DNA of 50,007 nucleotides, taken from positions 1 to 50,007 of the forward strand of contig CAAEQN010000122.1 of the NCBI GenBank assembly GCA_900758165.1, read 5' to 3'. The stretch comes from Clostridia bacterium (lineage in GTDB: Bacteria; Bacillota; Clostridia; TANB77; CAG-508). A model generated the notes under the pieces. The model was not told the DNA's origin. It was given only the letters and a program-made list of their open reading frames with translations, and ran no database searches. Positions 18,285 to 26,589 of the stretch are shown piece by piece; within the stretch, counting starts at the first letter, position 1; each line of letters begins with the position of its first letter. Both the position numbers and the translations under genes were made by a program.

Positions 18285-18313
18285 ATTATAGCATATAATA
18301 TAAAAAAAAGTAA
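18285..18313 (-). promoter_or_regulatory. Internal sigma-A-type promoter for the T4SS machine genes
   Basis: On the minus strand TTACTT is followed after 17 nt by TATAAT, with an extended TGC directly before the -10 box. It lies between the pilin terminator and the PrgI-like gene, so the machine genes can be transcribed apart from the pilins. Confidence 0.65.
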
Positions 18314-18325
18314 TATAATAGCAAA

Positions 18326-18350
18326 AAAAAGTGCATAAAATGCACTTTTT
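18326..18350 (-). terminator. Terminator after the pilin genes
   Basis: A perfect 10-bp stem (AAAAAGTGCA / TGCACTTTTT) with a 5-nt loop, ending in TTTTTTTT on the minus strand. It lies 41 nt past the third pilin stop and would keep most transcripts to the pilin genes. Confidence 0.8.
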
Positions 18351-18390
18351 AATATATTTGTAACTAAATTGTAATTGTTCTGTAATTTTA

Positions 18391-18753
18391 TTATTGAGCT
18401 GCGCTTCCTATATCTGCTGCAAGTTTGTATACTACATTTGCTAATGCAGATGCTGCAAATAATACTACTGCTCCAACTATGTATGGAATCATAGATTTTT
18501 TATATTCTGCTTTTTCTTCAGCACTTCCTATCATATACTTTATACCTAAAATAGCAAGTACTATAACAGAAGTAACAATTCCTACAGTTTGTATAACACC
18601 TACAATTTTTTGTCCAACAGTTTGTATTCCTGAATTGTCATTAGCATCACCTTTAATATCACCTGGAGTTAAAGCAAATGCTACATTAGCTACAGATGCT
18701 AAAGCCATTACTATTAATAGCATTACAGATATTATTTTAGTTGCTTTCTTCAT
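18391..18753 (-). CDS. VirB2/TrbC-like pilin subunit, third copy
   Basis: This 120-aa protein has a signal peptide (about 1-27, ending ANVAFA) and two membrane helices (about 50-70 and 88-108) joined by a short polar loop GSAEEKAEYKKSMIPY, the layout of VirB2/TrbC pilins. It shares GIKYMIGS and the loop with the copy at 19231. Start ATG follows AAAGGAGG. It is the last of three tandem paralogues and is followed by a strong terminator. In T4SS such proteins form the extracellular pilus or a membrane channel lining. Confidence 0.85.
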   Translation of the reverse strand: MKKATKIISVMLLIVMALASVANVAFALTPGDIKGDANDNSGIQTVGQKIVGVIQTVGIVTSVIVLAILGIKYMIGSAEEKAEYKKSMIPYIVGAVVLFAASALANVVYKLAADIGSAAQ

Positions 18754-18824
18754 TTATATTTCCTCCTTTATTTTATTTTTTATTAGAATCTCATTTTTAT
18801 GAGAATGTTAATAACTATTTAATT

Positions 18825-19211
18825 TTACCAATTTATACCTTGCAAAACATCTACTAGTATTTTCCAAATAGCAAATGCTCCAAACATAATAGCACATCCT
18901 ATTATAAAAGGCAATATTCTTTCTTTTATTTTTGCTTGGCCTTCTACAGATGCTGTTATATATTGTATACCAAGCACTATCGCCATAACAACTGCCACAA
19001 TAATTCCAATTGTTAACACAATATTATATATTGATTTTGCGGTAATTTCTACATTTCCTTTATTTATAACCTCATTAGTATTTCCTTGGTTTATAAAGTC
19101 ATCTCCGCCTTTTATTATATTATCTAAATCTGCTGCCATTAGGTAACTATTTGTAGATAACAATACTGCAAATAATACTATGAAAACAAGTATTTTTAAA
19201 ATTTTATTCAT
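18825..19211 (-). CDS. VirB2/TrbC-like pilin subunit, second copy
   Basis: The 128-aa protein has a signal peptide (about 1-26) and two membrane helices (about 60-85 and 100-120) with the loop ASVEGQAKIKERILPF. It is the most divergent of the three tandem copies: GIQYITASVE replaces GIKYMIGSVE. A 70-nt gap to the next pilin contains a small CTCAT/ATGAG hairpin (18783-18808), perhaps an RNA-stability element. ATG follows AGAGGA. Different copies may be major and minor subunits; that is inference. Confidence 0.8.
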   Translation of the reverse strand: MNKILKILVFIVLFAVLLSTNSYLMAADLDNIIKGGDDFINQGNTNEVINKGNVEITAKSIYNIVLTIGIIVAVVMAIVLGIQYITASVEGQAKIKERILPFIIGCAIMFGAFAIWKILVDVLQGINW

Positions 19212-19230
19212 TAATATATCCTCTTTTATT

Positions 19231-19620
19231 TTATATAGAAGTATTTATTTCTTTAGCGTATTTGTATATTAAATTAACTATAGTTGGTCCCGCTCCTATT
19301 AGTACTGCTCCTATTATATATGGTACCATGTTTTCTTTGTAATTGGCTTTGTCTTCTACACTTCCAATCATGTATTTAATGCCTAACGCTGCAAGCATTA
19401 TAACAGATAGTACTATTCCAATCGCTTGTATCACTCCTAATATGGTACTTACAATAGCTACTGTTTTAGTTGGTGTCGCAGGGTCATCCGTTGGTCTATA
19501 TGCGTTTGTGTCTACTATAGTATCTGCATAAGAGTAATTATAAAATATATTAACACAAGTTACTAAAACAATTAGAATTATTGCTATTTTGTTTATTTTT
19601 TTTATAGTCTTTATCTTCAT
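19231..19620 (-). CDS. VirB2/TrbC-like pilin subunit, first copy
   Basis: The protein of about 129 aa has a signal peptide (ending near YSYADT), then two membrane helices with the loop GSVEDKANYKENMVPY between them. I take ATG 19620 as start; an in-frame GTG nine nt upstream at 19629 is possible because the ribosome site is weak (GAAAGTG). It is the first gene of the T4SS-like operon, downstream of a good promoter, and 19 nt before the second pilin. Confidence 0.8.
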   Translation of the reverse strand: MKIKTIKKINKIAIILIVLVTCVNIFYNYSYADTIVDTNAYRPTDDPATPTKTVAIVSTILGVIQAIGIVLSVIMLAALGIKYMIGSVEDKANYKENMVPYIIGAVLIGAGPTIVNLIYKYAKEINTSI

Positions 19621-19685
19621 TTTTTTCACTTTCTATCTTAATATAATTTATATAATGCCTATTATATGCATTACTCCCTATTACC

Positions 19686-19714
19686 AAAATACCATAGATT
19701 ACAAGATTTGTCAA
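19686..19714 (-). promoter_or_regulatory. Sigma-A-type promoter of the pilin/T4SS operon
   Basis: TTGACA, 17-nt spacer, TATTTT on the minus strand, about 60 nt before the first pilin and directly after the Spo0E-family gene. The perfect -35 box suggests vegetative sigma-A transcription. Confidence 0.7.
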
Positions 19715-19725
19715 TATACAACAAA

Positions 19726-19869
19726 TTATTTTTTTCTTTCCGTTTGATAATATTGTGCTATTAATTGGTCTAATTCCACGCTTAACTTGTATATTACACT
19801 GTAATCTTCACCAGATAAAATACTATTATTTAATTTTTCTCTTAAAGTGCAGATTTCTTCGTCTATCAT
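19726..19869 (-). CDS. Spo0E-like sporulation phosphatase (small)
   Basis: A 47-aa protein beginning MIDEEICTLREKLNN. Residues 29-41 read LSVELDQLIAQYY, the Spo0E-family signature (S-x-E-L-D) found in the Spo0E, YisI and YnzD aspartyl phosphatases, which remove phosphate from Spo0A~P and delay sporulation. ATG is preceded by GAGGGGG. The gene lies alone between the M16 protease terminator and the T4SS promoter, all on the minus strand. Length and helix-turn-helix shape fit the family; the exact partner is not known from sequence. Confidence 0.85.
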   Translation of the reverse strand: MIDEEICTLREKLNNSILSGEDYSVIYKLSVELDQLIAQYYQTERKK

Positions 19870-20128
19870 TTTTCCCCCTCACAAGTATTTATTTCTTCTT
19901 GTATTAAAATAACATATTTTTTTATTTCAGTCAACGGTTTTTCCTCAAATTTCAAGGATTATTACATTTTTTGTGTTTCATTTTTTTGCTTTTTCCTTAA
20001 CTTTTCTGCTTTTTATGTTTTATTCCTTTTTTATGCAAGAAAAAAACAAAAATTTTGACAATTTAGCTGTAATTTTATTGTGCTTCCTGCATATTATCAC
20101 TCCTTGTATAATTATTATAGCAAAAAAC
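19870..20128. other. AT-rich intergenic stretch
   Basis: About 260 nt without a supportable gene. It must hold the promoter of the Spo0E-family gene. A short plus-strand open frame here has no ribosome site and low-complexity content. Confidence 0.4.
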
Positions 20129-20162
20129 ATAAATGTAAACACTTTTTTGTGTCTACATTTAT
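20129..20162 (-). terminator. Terminator of the M16 protease operon
   Basis: A 14-position stem with one mismatch (ATAAATGTA-A-ACAC against GTGT-C-TACATTTAT) and a loop of six T, followed on the minus strand by GTTTTTTGC. It lies 41 nt past the M16 gene stop. Confidence 0.75.
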
Positions 20163-20202
20163 TTTATAACTTAAATTTAAAAATATAACTTTTTATTTTA
20201 AT

Positions 20203-21480
20203 CTATGTTCTATTTACAATTGATAGAACCATTTTTTCTTCTGTAAAAATTTCATTTAATACGGATATTATATAGTCTTGTGTCACTTCTTTAAATTTAT
20301 CTATATATTCAAAACTGTTGATTCCTTTCATCCAATCTGCTAAAAACATTCTAGCAATATCCGCGACATTGTTGTATTCAGAGACATAATCTCCATAAAT
20401 CTTTCTTTTTATTCTTTCTAAATCTTCTTTGTTAATTCCTTCTTTTTTTACATTTTCTATTGTTTTAATTAGCTCTCTTTGGACTTCTTTTGGTCTTTCT
20501 GATACTCCAGAAATTAACACATGTGCATATTCGCTTGAGAATTCATAGTCAAAATCTGGTGTTGCTAGTAGCGTTCCTCTGTCATATAATTTTGCATATA
20601 AAGCCGAACTTTCTCCCATTAACATATTTAGAATTATTTCTATTGCAATATGTCTTTTTACATTCTCTTCTTGGTTTTTAATAATTCTATCTTTAAATCC
20701 TATCGCAAATATTGGCATACTTATCGGCATTTTTGTTTCTTTTTCTTTTTTATTTATTGTTTTTTCTTCTGGTGGATAAATTCTTTTTATCTCTCCCTGT
20801 TTCTGCTTTTCTACAATTCTTTTCTTTATTTCTTTTAAAAGTTCCTCTGGTTCAAAATCACCACAAGCAACAAATACCATGTTTGATGGATTATAAAAAG
20901 TATTATAACACTTGTTTAATACATCTGGATTTATTTTACTAATTGATTCTATGCTTCCTGCAATGTCTATTTTAACTGGATTTTCCTTATACAAGCAATC
21001 CATTGCATTAATGTACGATTGCCAACCTGGGTCATCATCATACATCATTATTTCCTGTCCTATTATTCCTTTTTCTTTTTCTACATTTTGCTCTGTAAAA
21101 TAAGGATGTTGAACATAGTCCATTAACTCATCTAATCCTTCATAAAAATGGTCCGTGCATTCAAATAAATATGCAGTATGGTCTGTTGTTGTATATGCAT
21201 TTGCGTCTATTCCAAGAGCCATAAGCGTGTCTAAACTATTAGTACCATTAGATTGCTCAAACATTTTGTGTTCCAAAAAATGGGCCACTCCATTTGGTAT
21301 AAAAACTTCTTCATTAGTGTTTGGCATAATAAATCTATTATCTATAGATCCAAACCTTGTTCCAAATATAACATATTTTTTTATGGCATTTTTCTTTGGA
21401 ATTATTATTACTTCTAATCCATTTTCTAACTTTTCTGTATAAGCCTTTTCTTTTATTGTTTTACATTCAATTTCTCTCAT
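20203..21480 (-). CDS. M16 zinc metallopeptidase, YmfH-like active subunit
   Basis: The 425-aa protein has the inverted zinc motif HFLEH near residue 68 and the third ligand region EKGIIGQEIMMY near residue 140, so it should be catalytic. The C-terminal M16 domain follows. It pairs with the next-upstream gene, which lacks the zinc motif, as in the YmfF/YmfH pair of Firmicutes. The only clear ribosome-binding site (AAAGGAGAGAG) is about 30 nt before ATG 21480 and an in-frame stop separates them; translation may be coupled or use a weak site. A terminator follows the gene. Confidence 0.9.
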   Translation of the reverse strand: MREIECKTIKEKAYTEKLENGLEVIIIPKKNAIKKYVIFGTRFGSIDNRFIMPNTNEEVFIPNGVAHFLEHKMFEQSNGTNSLDTLMALGIDANAYTTTDHTAYLFECTDHFYEGLDELMDYVQHPYFTEQNVEKEKGIIGQEIMMYDDDPGWQSYINAMDCLYKENPVKIDIAGSIESISKINPDVLNKCYNTFYNPSNMVFVACGDFEPEELLKEIKKRIVEKQKQGEIKRIYPPEEKTINKKEKETKMPISMPIFAIGFKDRIIKNQEENVKRHIAIEIILNMLMGESSALYAKLYDRGTLLATPDFDYEFSSEYAHVLISGVSERPKEVQRELIKTIENVKKEGINKEDLERIKRKIYGDYVSEYNNVADIARMFLADWMKGINSFEYIDKFKEVTQDYIISVLNEIFTEEKMVLSIVNRT

Positions 21481-21531
21481 TTTTTATCTGTAATTCAGTA
21501 AGATACCGAACTCTCTCCTTTCTCCTAAATT

Positions 21532-22800
21532 TTAATTTTTTAAAAAGTAAATTGTATTTATTTCAATCTTGTTTGCAATTCTTATTATATCTTCTTTCGA
21601 TACTGCTCTAATTTGATTTATATATTCTTCCAAATCTATTTTTTGAGATAATATTTCTTGAGACATCAAATACGAAATCTCACTTGTTTGTTCATCTTTT
21701 ATACTATTTAGTCCTGCTATTATTAGTTCTTTGGCATTTGAAATATCTTCATTAGAAAACTTTCCATCTTTTATGTCTTGTAGTTGCTCTCTTATTATTT
21801 TCAAAGCTTTATCATAATTTGGTATTTCTATTCCACATCTAATAAATATATTTCCTTTTGTTTTTACATAAGATGAGCCGGCTGTATACGCTAAACTTGC
21901 CTTTTCTCTTACATTTTGAAATAATTTCGAGTTAGCCCCTCCACCTAATATTGCATTATACACATTTAATGGTGCGTTTTCTTTTTCCGCTTCTTTTATA
22001 CTCATTCCTATTATAAGTTTTCCTTGAGTAACATTCATGCTTTCCGAAATGTTTTTTTCTTTTACGTTATCCACATTTTCTATACTATTGTGCATAAATT
22101 CCGGCTCTCTATCTTCTAATTTTGCTTTTTCTAAATTGTTTTTTACAATATCTATTATTTCCTTTTTGTCTCTAATTCTTCCAGACACAAAGATATCTAT
22201 TTTGCATTTATTTAATAATTCTTTATAATATTTATATAGATTACTTGCATTTATGTCTGTTAAGTCTTCTACATATCCATATTCATATAATCCATAATTT
22301 CTATTTTTGTACATTTCTTCTATACATCTTACAAATGCATAATTTGATTTGTTATCTATTTTCGCTTCAATTATCTTTTGTAAATTCTTCTTCTCTCCAT
22401 TGACATATTGCTCATTAAAAGCATTATTAGATGTAAGAGGATTAAGTACTATATCTAGTATTAAATTTATGCTCTGTTCTAATAAGTTTTCTTTTTCTAA
22501 TGTAAAATCATTATCTATTGTTTCTATATAGAATTTAAGAATATGATTATCTCCTCTTTTCTCTATTCCGCAATTGGAATGTGCACCATACATTTCCTCT
22601 AATCTCTTATTTAATTCTCTTTGTGTTTTTATATTGTTTGTTCCTAATCTTAAAACTGCTGGAATTAAAGCCTCTTTTGTTACATTTTCCCTGCTTAGTT
22701 TTGTTGTTAAGAATATTGCAACATCATTTGTCTTAAATTTATCTGTTTCTATAAAGTGTAATTTAATTCCTTCTTTAATTTTTGTTATAATGTCTTCCAT
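21532..22800 (-). CDS. M16 peptidase-like protein, YmfF-like inactive subunit
   Basis: The 422-aa protein has the two-domain M16 fold (RLEEMYGAHSNCGI in the N-terminal half, GGGANSKLFQNVREKASLAY in the C-terminal half) but no HxxEH zinc site. This is the usual state of the non-catalytic partner in M16B heterodimers. ATG is behind AAAGGAGG. It is the first gene of a two-gene unit with its own promoter at 22852-22880. YmfF/YmfH-type proteases are cytoplasmic and process small peptides; the substrate here is unknown. Confidence 0.9.
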   Translation of the reverse strand: MEDIITKIKEGIKLHFIETDKFKTNDVAIFLTTKLSRENVTKEALIPAVLRLGTNNIKTQRELNKRLEEMYGAHSNCGIEKRGDNHILKFYIETIDNDFTLEKENLLEQSINLILDIVLNPLTSNNAFNEQYVNGEKKNLQKIIEAKIDNKSNYAFVRCIEEMYKNRNYGLYEYGYVEDLTDINASNLYKYYKELLNKCKIDIFVSGRIRDKKEIIDIVKNNLEKAKLEDREPEFMHNSIENVDNVKEKNISESMNVTQGKLIIGMSIKEAEKENAPLNVYNAILGGGANSKLFQNVREKASLAYTAGSSYVKTKGNIFIRCGIEIPNYDKALKIIREQLQDIKDGKFSNEDISNAKELIIAGLNSIKDEQTSEISYLMSQEILSQKIDLEEYINQIRAVSKEDIIRIANKIEINTIYFLKN

Positions 22801-22851
22801 AACAACCTCCTTTTGTATATTATTTGCTTATTATTAACATATATACATTTT

Positions 22852-22880
22852 ATTATATGCTTAAAGCATATATAATTCAA
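22852..22880 (-). promoter_or_regulatory. Promoter of the M16 protease pair
   Basis: TTGAAT, 17-nt spacer, TATAAT on the minus strand. The -35 box overlaps the base of the rpsU terminator stem by two bases, so the two units are packed end to end. Confidence 0.65.
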
Positions 22881-22926
22881 GAAGCGTTTCCAAAATATTT
22901 TATTTTCTATTTTGAAAACGCTTCTT
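22879..22926 (-). terminator. Terminator-like hairpin after rpsU
   Basis: A 19-bp inverted repeat with one mismatch (AAGAAGCGTTT core, 10-nt loop) begins 11 nt past the rpsU stop. The T-run is poor, but stem strength and position support transcription termination or 3' end protection. Confidence 0.6.
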
Positions 22927-22936
22927 CTATTTATAA

Positions 22937-23107
22937 TTAAAATTTTCTTTTTCTAGCTGCCTCTGATTTTTTCTTTCTCTTTACACTAGGTTTTTCATAA
23001 TGTTCTCTTTTACGTACCTCTTGTAGCACTCCATTTCTTGCACATTGTCTCTTAAATCTTTTTAAGGCATCTTCTATATTTCCATTATTTACTTTAACTT
23101 CTGACAT
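22937..23107 (-). CDS. rpsU: 30S ribosomal protein S21
   Basis: A 56-aa basic protein starting MSEVKVNNGNIEDALKRFK with the conserved KRQCARNGVLQEVRKREHYEKPS and the lysine/arginine-rich C-terminus KSEAARKRKF. S21 is a late-assembling small-subunit protein that helps translation initiation. ATG at 23105-23107 is behind GGAGGGG. It is monocistronic with its own promoter and a hairpin terminator. Confidence 0.97.
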   Translation of the reverse strand: MSEVKVNNGNIEDALKRFKRQCARNGVLQEVRKREHYEKPSVKRKKKSEAARKRKF

Positions 23108-23196
23108 TAATATTCCCCTCCTTCCGCTGCACGGCTATTGCATTCGTATGGGATTAAATTTCTTATTTCTTAAGAAAAAATCTTTACATGCTTATT

Positions 23197-23226
23197 ATTA
23201 TAAACTAATATAGTTTAAATTGTCAA
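23197..23226 (-). promoter_or_regulatory. rpsU promoter
   Basis: TTGACA, 18-nt spacer, TATAAT on the minus strand, about 90 nt before the rpsU start; the strongest sigma-A match in the window. Confidence 0.75.
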
Positions 23227-23277
23227 TAGTATTGTTACTTTTTCTTGCTATGTTTTGCATTTGGTTTTTACAAAATT

Positions 23278-24429
23278 TTATTTAGCTTTTTGCTTGACAT
23301 TATTTTTTGCTATCTTTTCTTTTTCATCTATGTAATCTTCTAACATTACTTTTATAACAGTAACAATTGGAACTGCTAGGAACATTCCTATCACTCCAAA
23401 GTAAGCTCCTCCTATTGTTACAGCAAATATTACTAATAGCTGGCTTATTTCTAGAGAGTCTCCTACAATTTTCGGATTTATAATGTTTGCATCTATTTGT
23501 TGTAATATTATTACAACTGCCGCCATTAGTATAGCTTTTCCTAGTCCCCCTGTTAATAAAGTTACTAGTATTGCTATAAAAACAGCAATTATTGCTCCAA
23601 AGTATGGAATTAAGTTAAACAATCCTATCATAAATCCTAATAATACTGAATATTTTACTCCTATTATTGACATTGCTATTGTTACTAAAATTCCCACTAT
23701 TATTGCATCTAGTATCTGGCTAGTTAAAAATTTAAAGAATATCTCATTTCCTCTGTTAAAATATTTCTTAATCTTTAAGTATTTATCTTCTTTAAATATA
23801 GCATGTGTTAATCTTGATAAAAAGTTTATTATTGTTCTTCTTTGCGATAAAATATACACAGATACAATGACTGCTATGAATATATCAAATATTGTTTCTA
23901 CTGCACTAATTATGCTTTTTATATATTCTTGAATTTTTGACATATTTATGTATTTGTTAAGATCTATGTCACCTATATTTTGAATAGCTTCTGTAACCTT
24001 TTGGCTTCTTAATATATTGTCTTCTGGTAACGCATTTATTTGCTCTACAACAGAATTGTAGTAATTTGGTAGGTTATTTAATAAGTCTGTTAAGCTTTGT
24101 ATTACTATAGGAATTATAAAATTTAGCAAAATTATAATTATTATTATTGTTATTATATATGTTATTAATATACTTAATGTCCTTGCATGTTTGTTGCAAA
24201 ACCTCTTCTCCTTTGTTTTCTTTAGTGCCTTTTCTATATTTCTACAAGGAAGATATAATATATATGCAATTAGTATTCCTATACAAAACGGCATTAAAAT
24301 ATCTAGTAAATTTTTAATCCAGTTTCCAACTCCACTTAAATTTCCTAATACGTTATACATTATTATTGTTGCTAATGCTAGCGAAAACCAAAAAGCCCAT
24401 TTTCTTATATTATTTTTTTCTTCTTTCAT
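23278..24429 (-). CDS. AI-2E family transporter-like membrane protein
   Basis: The 383-aa protein has about eight membrane helices in the layout of the AI-2E/PerM/YtvI family: an N-terminal helix pair, a long extracytoplasmic segment (about 110-180) with short helices (LLNNLPNYYNSVVEQINAL), then a C-terminal helix bundle with LGFMIGLFNLIPYFGAIIA and QQIDANIINPKIVGDS, both family hallmarks. Family members range from sodium/proton antiport to sporulation-linked YtvI. No sign of quorum-signal specificity is visible. It lies between exonuclease III and rpsU genes. Confidence 0.9.
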   Translation of the reverse strand: MKEEKNNIRKWAFWFSLALATIIMYNVLGNLSGVGNWIKNLLDILMPFCIGILIAYILYLPCRNIEKALKKTKEKRFCNKHARTLSILITYIITIIIIIILLNFIIPIVIQSLTDLLNNLPNYYNSVVEQINALPEDNILRSQKVTEAIQNIGDIDLNKYINMSKIQEYIKSIISAVETIFDIFIAVIVSVYILSQRRTIINFLSRLTHAIFKEDKYLKIKKYFNRGNEIFFKFLTSQILDAIIVGILVTIAMSIIGVKYSVLLGFMIGLFNLIPYFGAIIAVFIAILVTLLTGGLGKAILMAAVVIILQQIDANIINPKIVGDSLEISQLLVIFAVTIGGAYFGVIGMFLAVPIVTVIKVMLEDYIDEKEKIAKNNVKQKAK

Positions 24430-24452
24430 TTATAATTCTCCTAATCTCGTTT

Positions 24453-25211
24453 TTAGTCAATTTTTATATCTAACTCTACTGGGCAATGATCACTGCCTGT
24501 AATTTGTGTAAGTATTTTGCTATCTTCTACATTTTTCTTTATAGAGTCTGATACTATAAAATAGTCTATTCTCCATCCCGAATTCTTTTCTCTTGCATGA
24601 AACATATATGACCACCAAGAATAAATTTCTGTTTTATCTGGATATAGGTATCTAAAAGAATCTATAAATCCCGAATTTAATAAATTAGTCATTTCATTTC
24701 TTTCTTCATCAGTAAACCCTGCATTGTGTCTATTAGTATTTGGGTTTTTTAAGTCTATTTCTTTATGTGCTACGTTTAGGTCTCCACATAATATTACTGG
24801 TTTTAATTTGTTCAGTCCTATCAGATATTCTCTAAAATCTTTTTCCCATTTCACTCTATATTCTAATCTCATAAGCTCTCTTTGGGAATTTGGAGTATAG
24901 CAATTAACTAAATAAAACTTTTCATATTCTAGAGTTATCACTCTTCCTTCTTGGTCATGTTCTTTTATTCCTATGCCGTAATTTACAGTCTTTGGTTTTA
25001 TCTTGGAAAATACTGCTGTTCCAGAATAGCCTTTTTTTATTGCACTATTCCAATATACATAGTAGCCTTCTGGTTTAAATTCTATCTGTCCTTCTTGTAA
25101 TTTTGTTTCTTGTATGCAGAAAATATCCGCATCTATTTCTTTAAAAAACTCATTAAACCCTTTATTTATTATAGCCCTTAATCCATTTACATTCCATGAT
25201 ATTAATTTCAT
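24453..25211 (-). CDS. Exodeoxyribonuclease III (AP endonuclease)
   Basis: A 252-aa endonuclease/exonuclease/phosphatase-fold enzyme that cuts DNA at abasic sites in base-excision repair. Visible catalytic parts are SWNVNGLRA (Asn7), IQETKLQ (Glu), GDLNVAH (Asp and Asn) and the terminal GSDHCPVELD with the catalytic His. Length and order match bacterial ExoA/XthA. It is followed 24 nt later by the AI-2E family gene on the same strand, possibly co-transcribed. Confidence 0.95.
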   Translation of the reverse strand: MKLISWNVNGLRAIINKGFNEFFKEIDADIFCIQETKLQEGQIEFKPEGYYVYWNSAIKKGYSGTAVFSKIKPKTVNYGIGIKEHDQEGRVITLEYEKFYLVNCYTPNSQRELMRLEYRVKWEKDFREYLIGLNKLKPVILCGDLNVAHKEIDLKNPNTNRHNAGFTDEERNEMTNLLNSGFIDSFRYLYPDKTEIYSWWSYMFHAREKNSGWRIDYFIVSDSIKKNVEDSKILTQITGSDHCPVELDIKID

Positions 25212-25345
25212 AATTTATATCCTTTAGTTTTATTTAGGTTTTGTGGTATACCTATAACCTCATCTATTTCTTATTTGCATTTTTACTTATTTATTTAATT
25301 TTTATTGTTAATAAATTACTATATAATTTTACTATATATAAAGCA

Positions 25346-25372
25346 AAATAGCAAGCTAATTGCTTGCTATTT
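25346..25372 (-). terminator. Terminator after the SleB-like gene
   Basis: A perfect 11-bp stem (AAATAGCAAGC / GCTTGCTATTT) with a 5-nt loop, 23 nt past the stop on the minus strand, followed by TTTTGCTTTAT. Confidence 0.7.
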
Positions 25373-25394
25373 CTTATTTTTATTGATTCATATT

Positions 25395-26396
25395 TTAGAA
25401 ATATACGTTTCCTCCAATGTATTCTCCAGATGCGTGTCCAGCAGCTCTAAATGATAAGTAATTATGATTTCTCTTTCCATTTAATGCATCAGACACAGCT
25501 TGAGATACTGCACTAGAATAATTTCCATTTAATTTTCTTTTCCAATGGTTATCGATTGAATAACAGAATTGTCCTTTTGCTTTATATTGGCTTAATGGGT
25601 CTGAACCATTTTTTGCCCATTTTGCGCTTTCTGCTCTGTTACATGCACATGTTATAACTGCTAATGCTCCTTCATAACTTGAACCACATTCTTGTGCTGT
25701 TATGGCACATAGTAAGTCAAATTCATCAGCAGAGTATGACCATACTCCATTACTATATGTTACTGAAGAACTTCTTGTACTTCTGTTTGTAACAGTCTTT
25801 TTTCTAACCTCTATAATTTTATCGATTGGTTCTTCTATTATATTAGAAGCTATTTCTGTTCTTTCAATTTCAACATCATTTTGATATTTTACTTTATATG
25901 TTACTTCTTTTAATCCGTCTTTTCCTTGTTGAACTACAGTTTCTCTTTTATTTGAGTCATTTTCTGAAACATCTTTTGTAATAGTTTCGTATGGTATTGT
26001 TTCTTGTACTGTTATTATTTTTTCTACTATTGAATCATAAGATTGTAATAGAGAATCCATACTGATTTCTTCAGAACTTTTAGCTTTTTCTGCAATTTCA
26101 ACTTCTTTATTTTCACTTTTTGATATTTTTATTGTTTTATTATCAGATAATTGGCTGTCTTGGCTTGGAATAACATTCTCTTCTGGTAATAATATTATAT
26201 GGTTTTCAGATAATATATCTGATACTTTGTCCTTTGTTGTTGTAACTTCCATTATATATCCATTAGAAAGAATTATTTTTACGTTATTAAGTTTGGCATT
26301 TGATGCCGTAACTCCTATTCCCATTATGAATAATAGTATTAAGCATATTCCGATTATTTTTTTAATTGGAAATACCGCTTTCTTCGCTTTCTTCAT
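25395..26396 (-). CDS. DUF348-G5-SleB-like cell-wall hydrolase
   Basis: The 333-aa secreted protein has an N-terminal membrane helix (about 12-30), a DUF348/ubiquitin-like segment (about 35-90), a G5 domain (about 135-205) with ETIPYETITKDVS and a C-terminal SleB/CwlJ hydrolase domain (about 218-333) with DLLCAITAQECGSSYEGALAV carrying the conserved Glu. This resembles YabE-type proteins, but with a SleB rather than a 3D catalytic domain. SleB-type enzymes cut spore cortex peptidoglycan at germination. ATG follows AGGAGG with an 11-nt spacer. Function as a germination or wall-turnover enzyme is inferred from domains. Confidence 0.9.
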   Translation of the reverse strand: MKKAKKAVFPIKKIIGICLILLFIMGIGVTASNAKLNNVKIILSNGYIMEVTTTKDKVSDILSENHIILLPEENVIPSQDSQLSDNKTIKISKSENKEVEIAEKAKSSEEISMDSLLQSYDSIVEKIITVQETIPYETITKDVSENDSNKRETVVQQGKDGLKEVTYKVKYQNDVEIERTEIASNIIEEPIDKIIEVRKKTVTNRSTRSSSVTYSNGVWSYSADEFDLLCAITAQECGSSYEGALAVITCACNRAESAKWAKNGSDPLSQYKAKGQFCYSIDNHWKRKLNGNYSSAVSQAVSDALNGKRNHNYLSFRAAGHASGEYIGGNVYF

Positions 26397-26589
26397 ATAT
26401 TTTTCGTTCCTCCTTTTGAAACAACAATATTATTATAACATTTTTTTCTAATTCTGTCAAATTTAGTCATAATTTTGCATTCTATTGTGGCTCTAAACGT
26501 TTTGAATTTTAACTTTTTTAACACTTTGTCCTATTATATAATATTCAAGGTTTCTAAAATTTATGACTATTTTTTATTTATTTTTAATA

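Noticed and set aside
5428..19620. Integrative conjugative element
   Set aside because: No relaxase, coupling protein, integrase, direct repeats or tRNA target is visible inside or next to the operon.
19973..20188. 71-aa plus-strand frame
   Set aside because: Phe-rich low-complexity translation, no ribosome site, and it runs through the terminator of the M16 unit.
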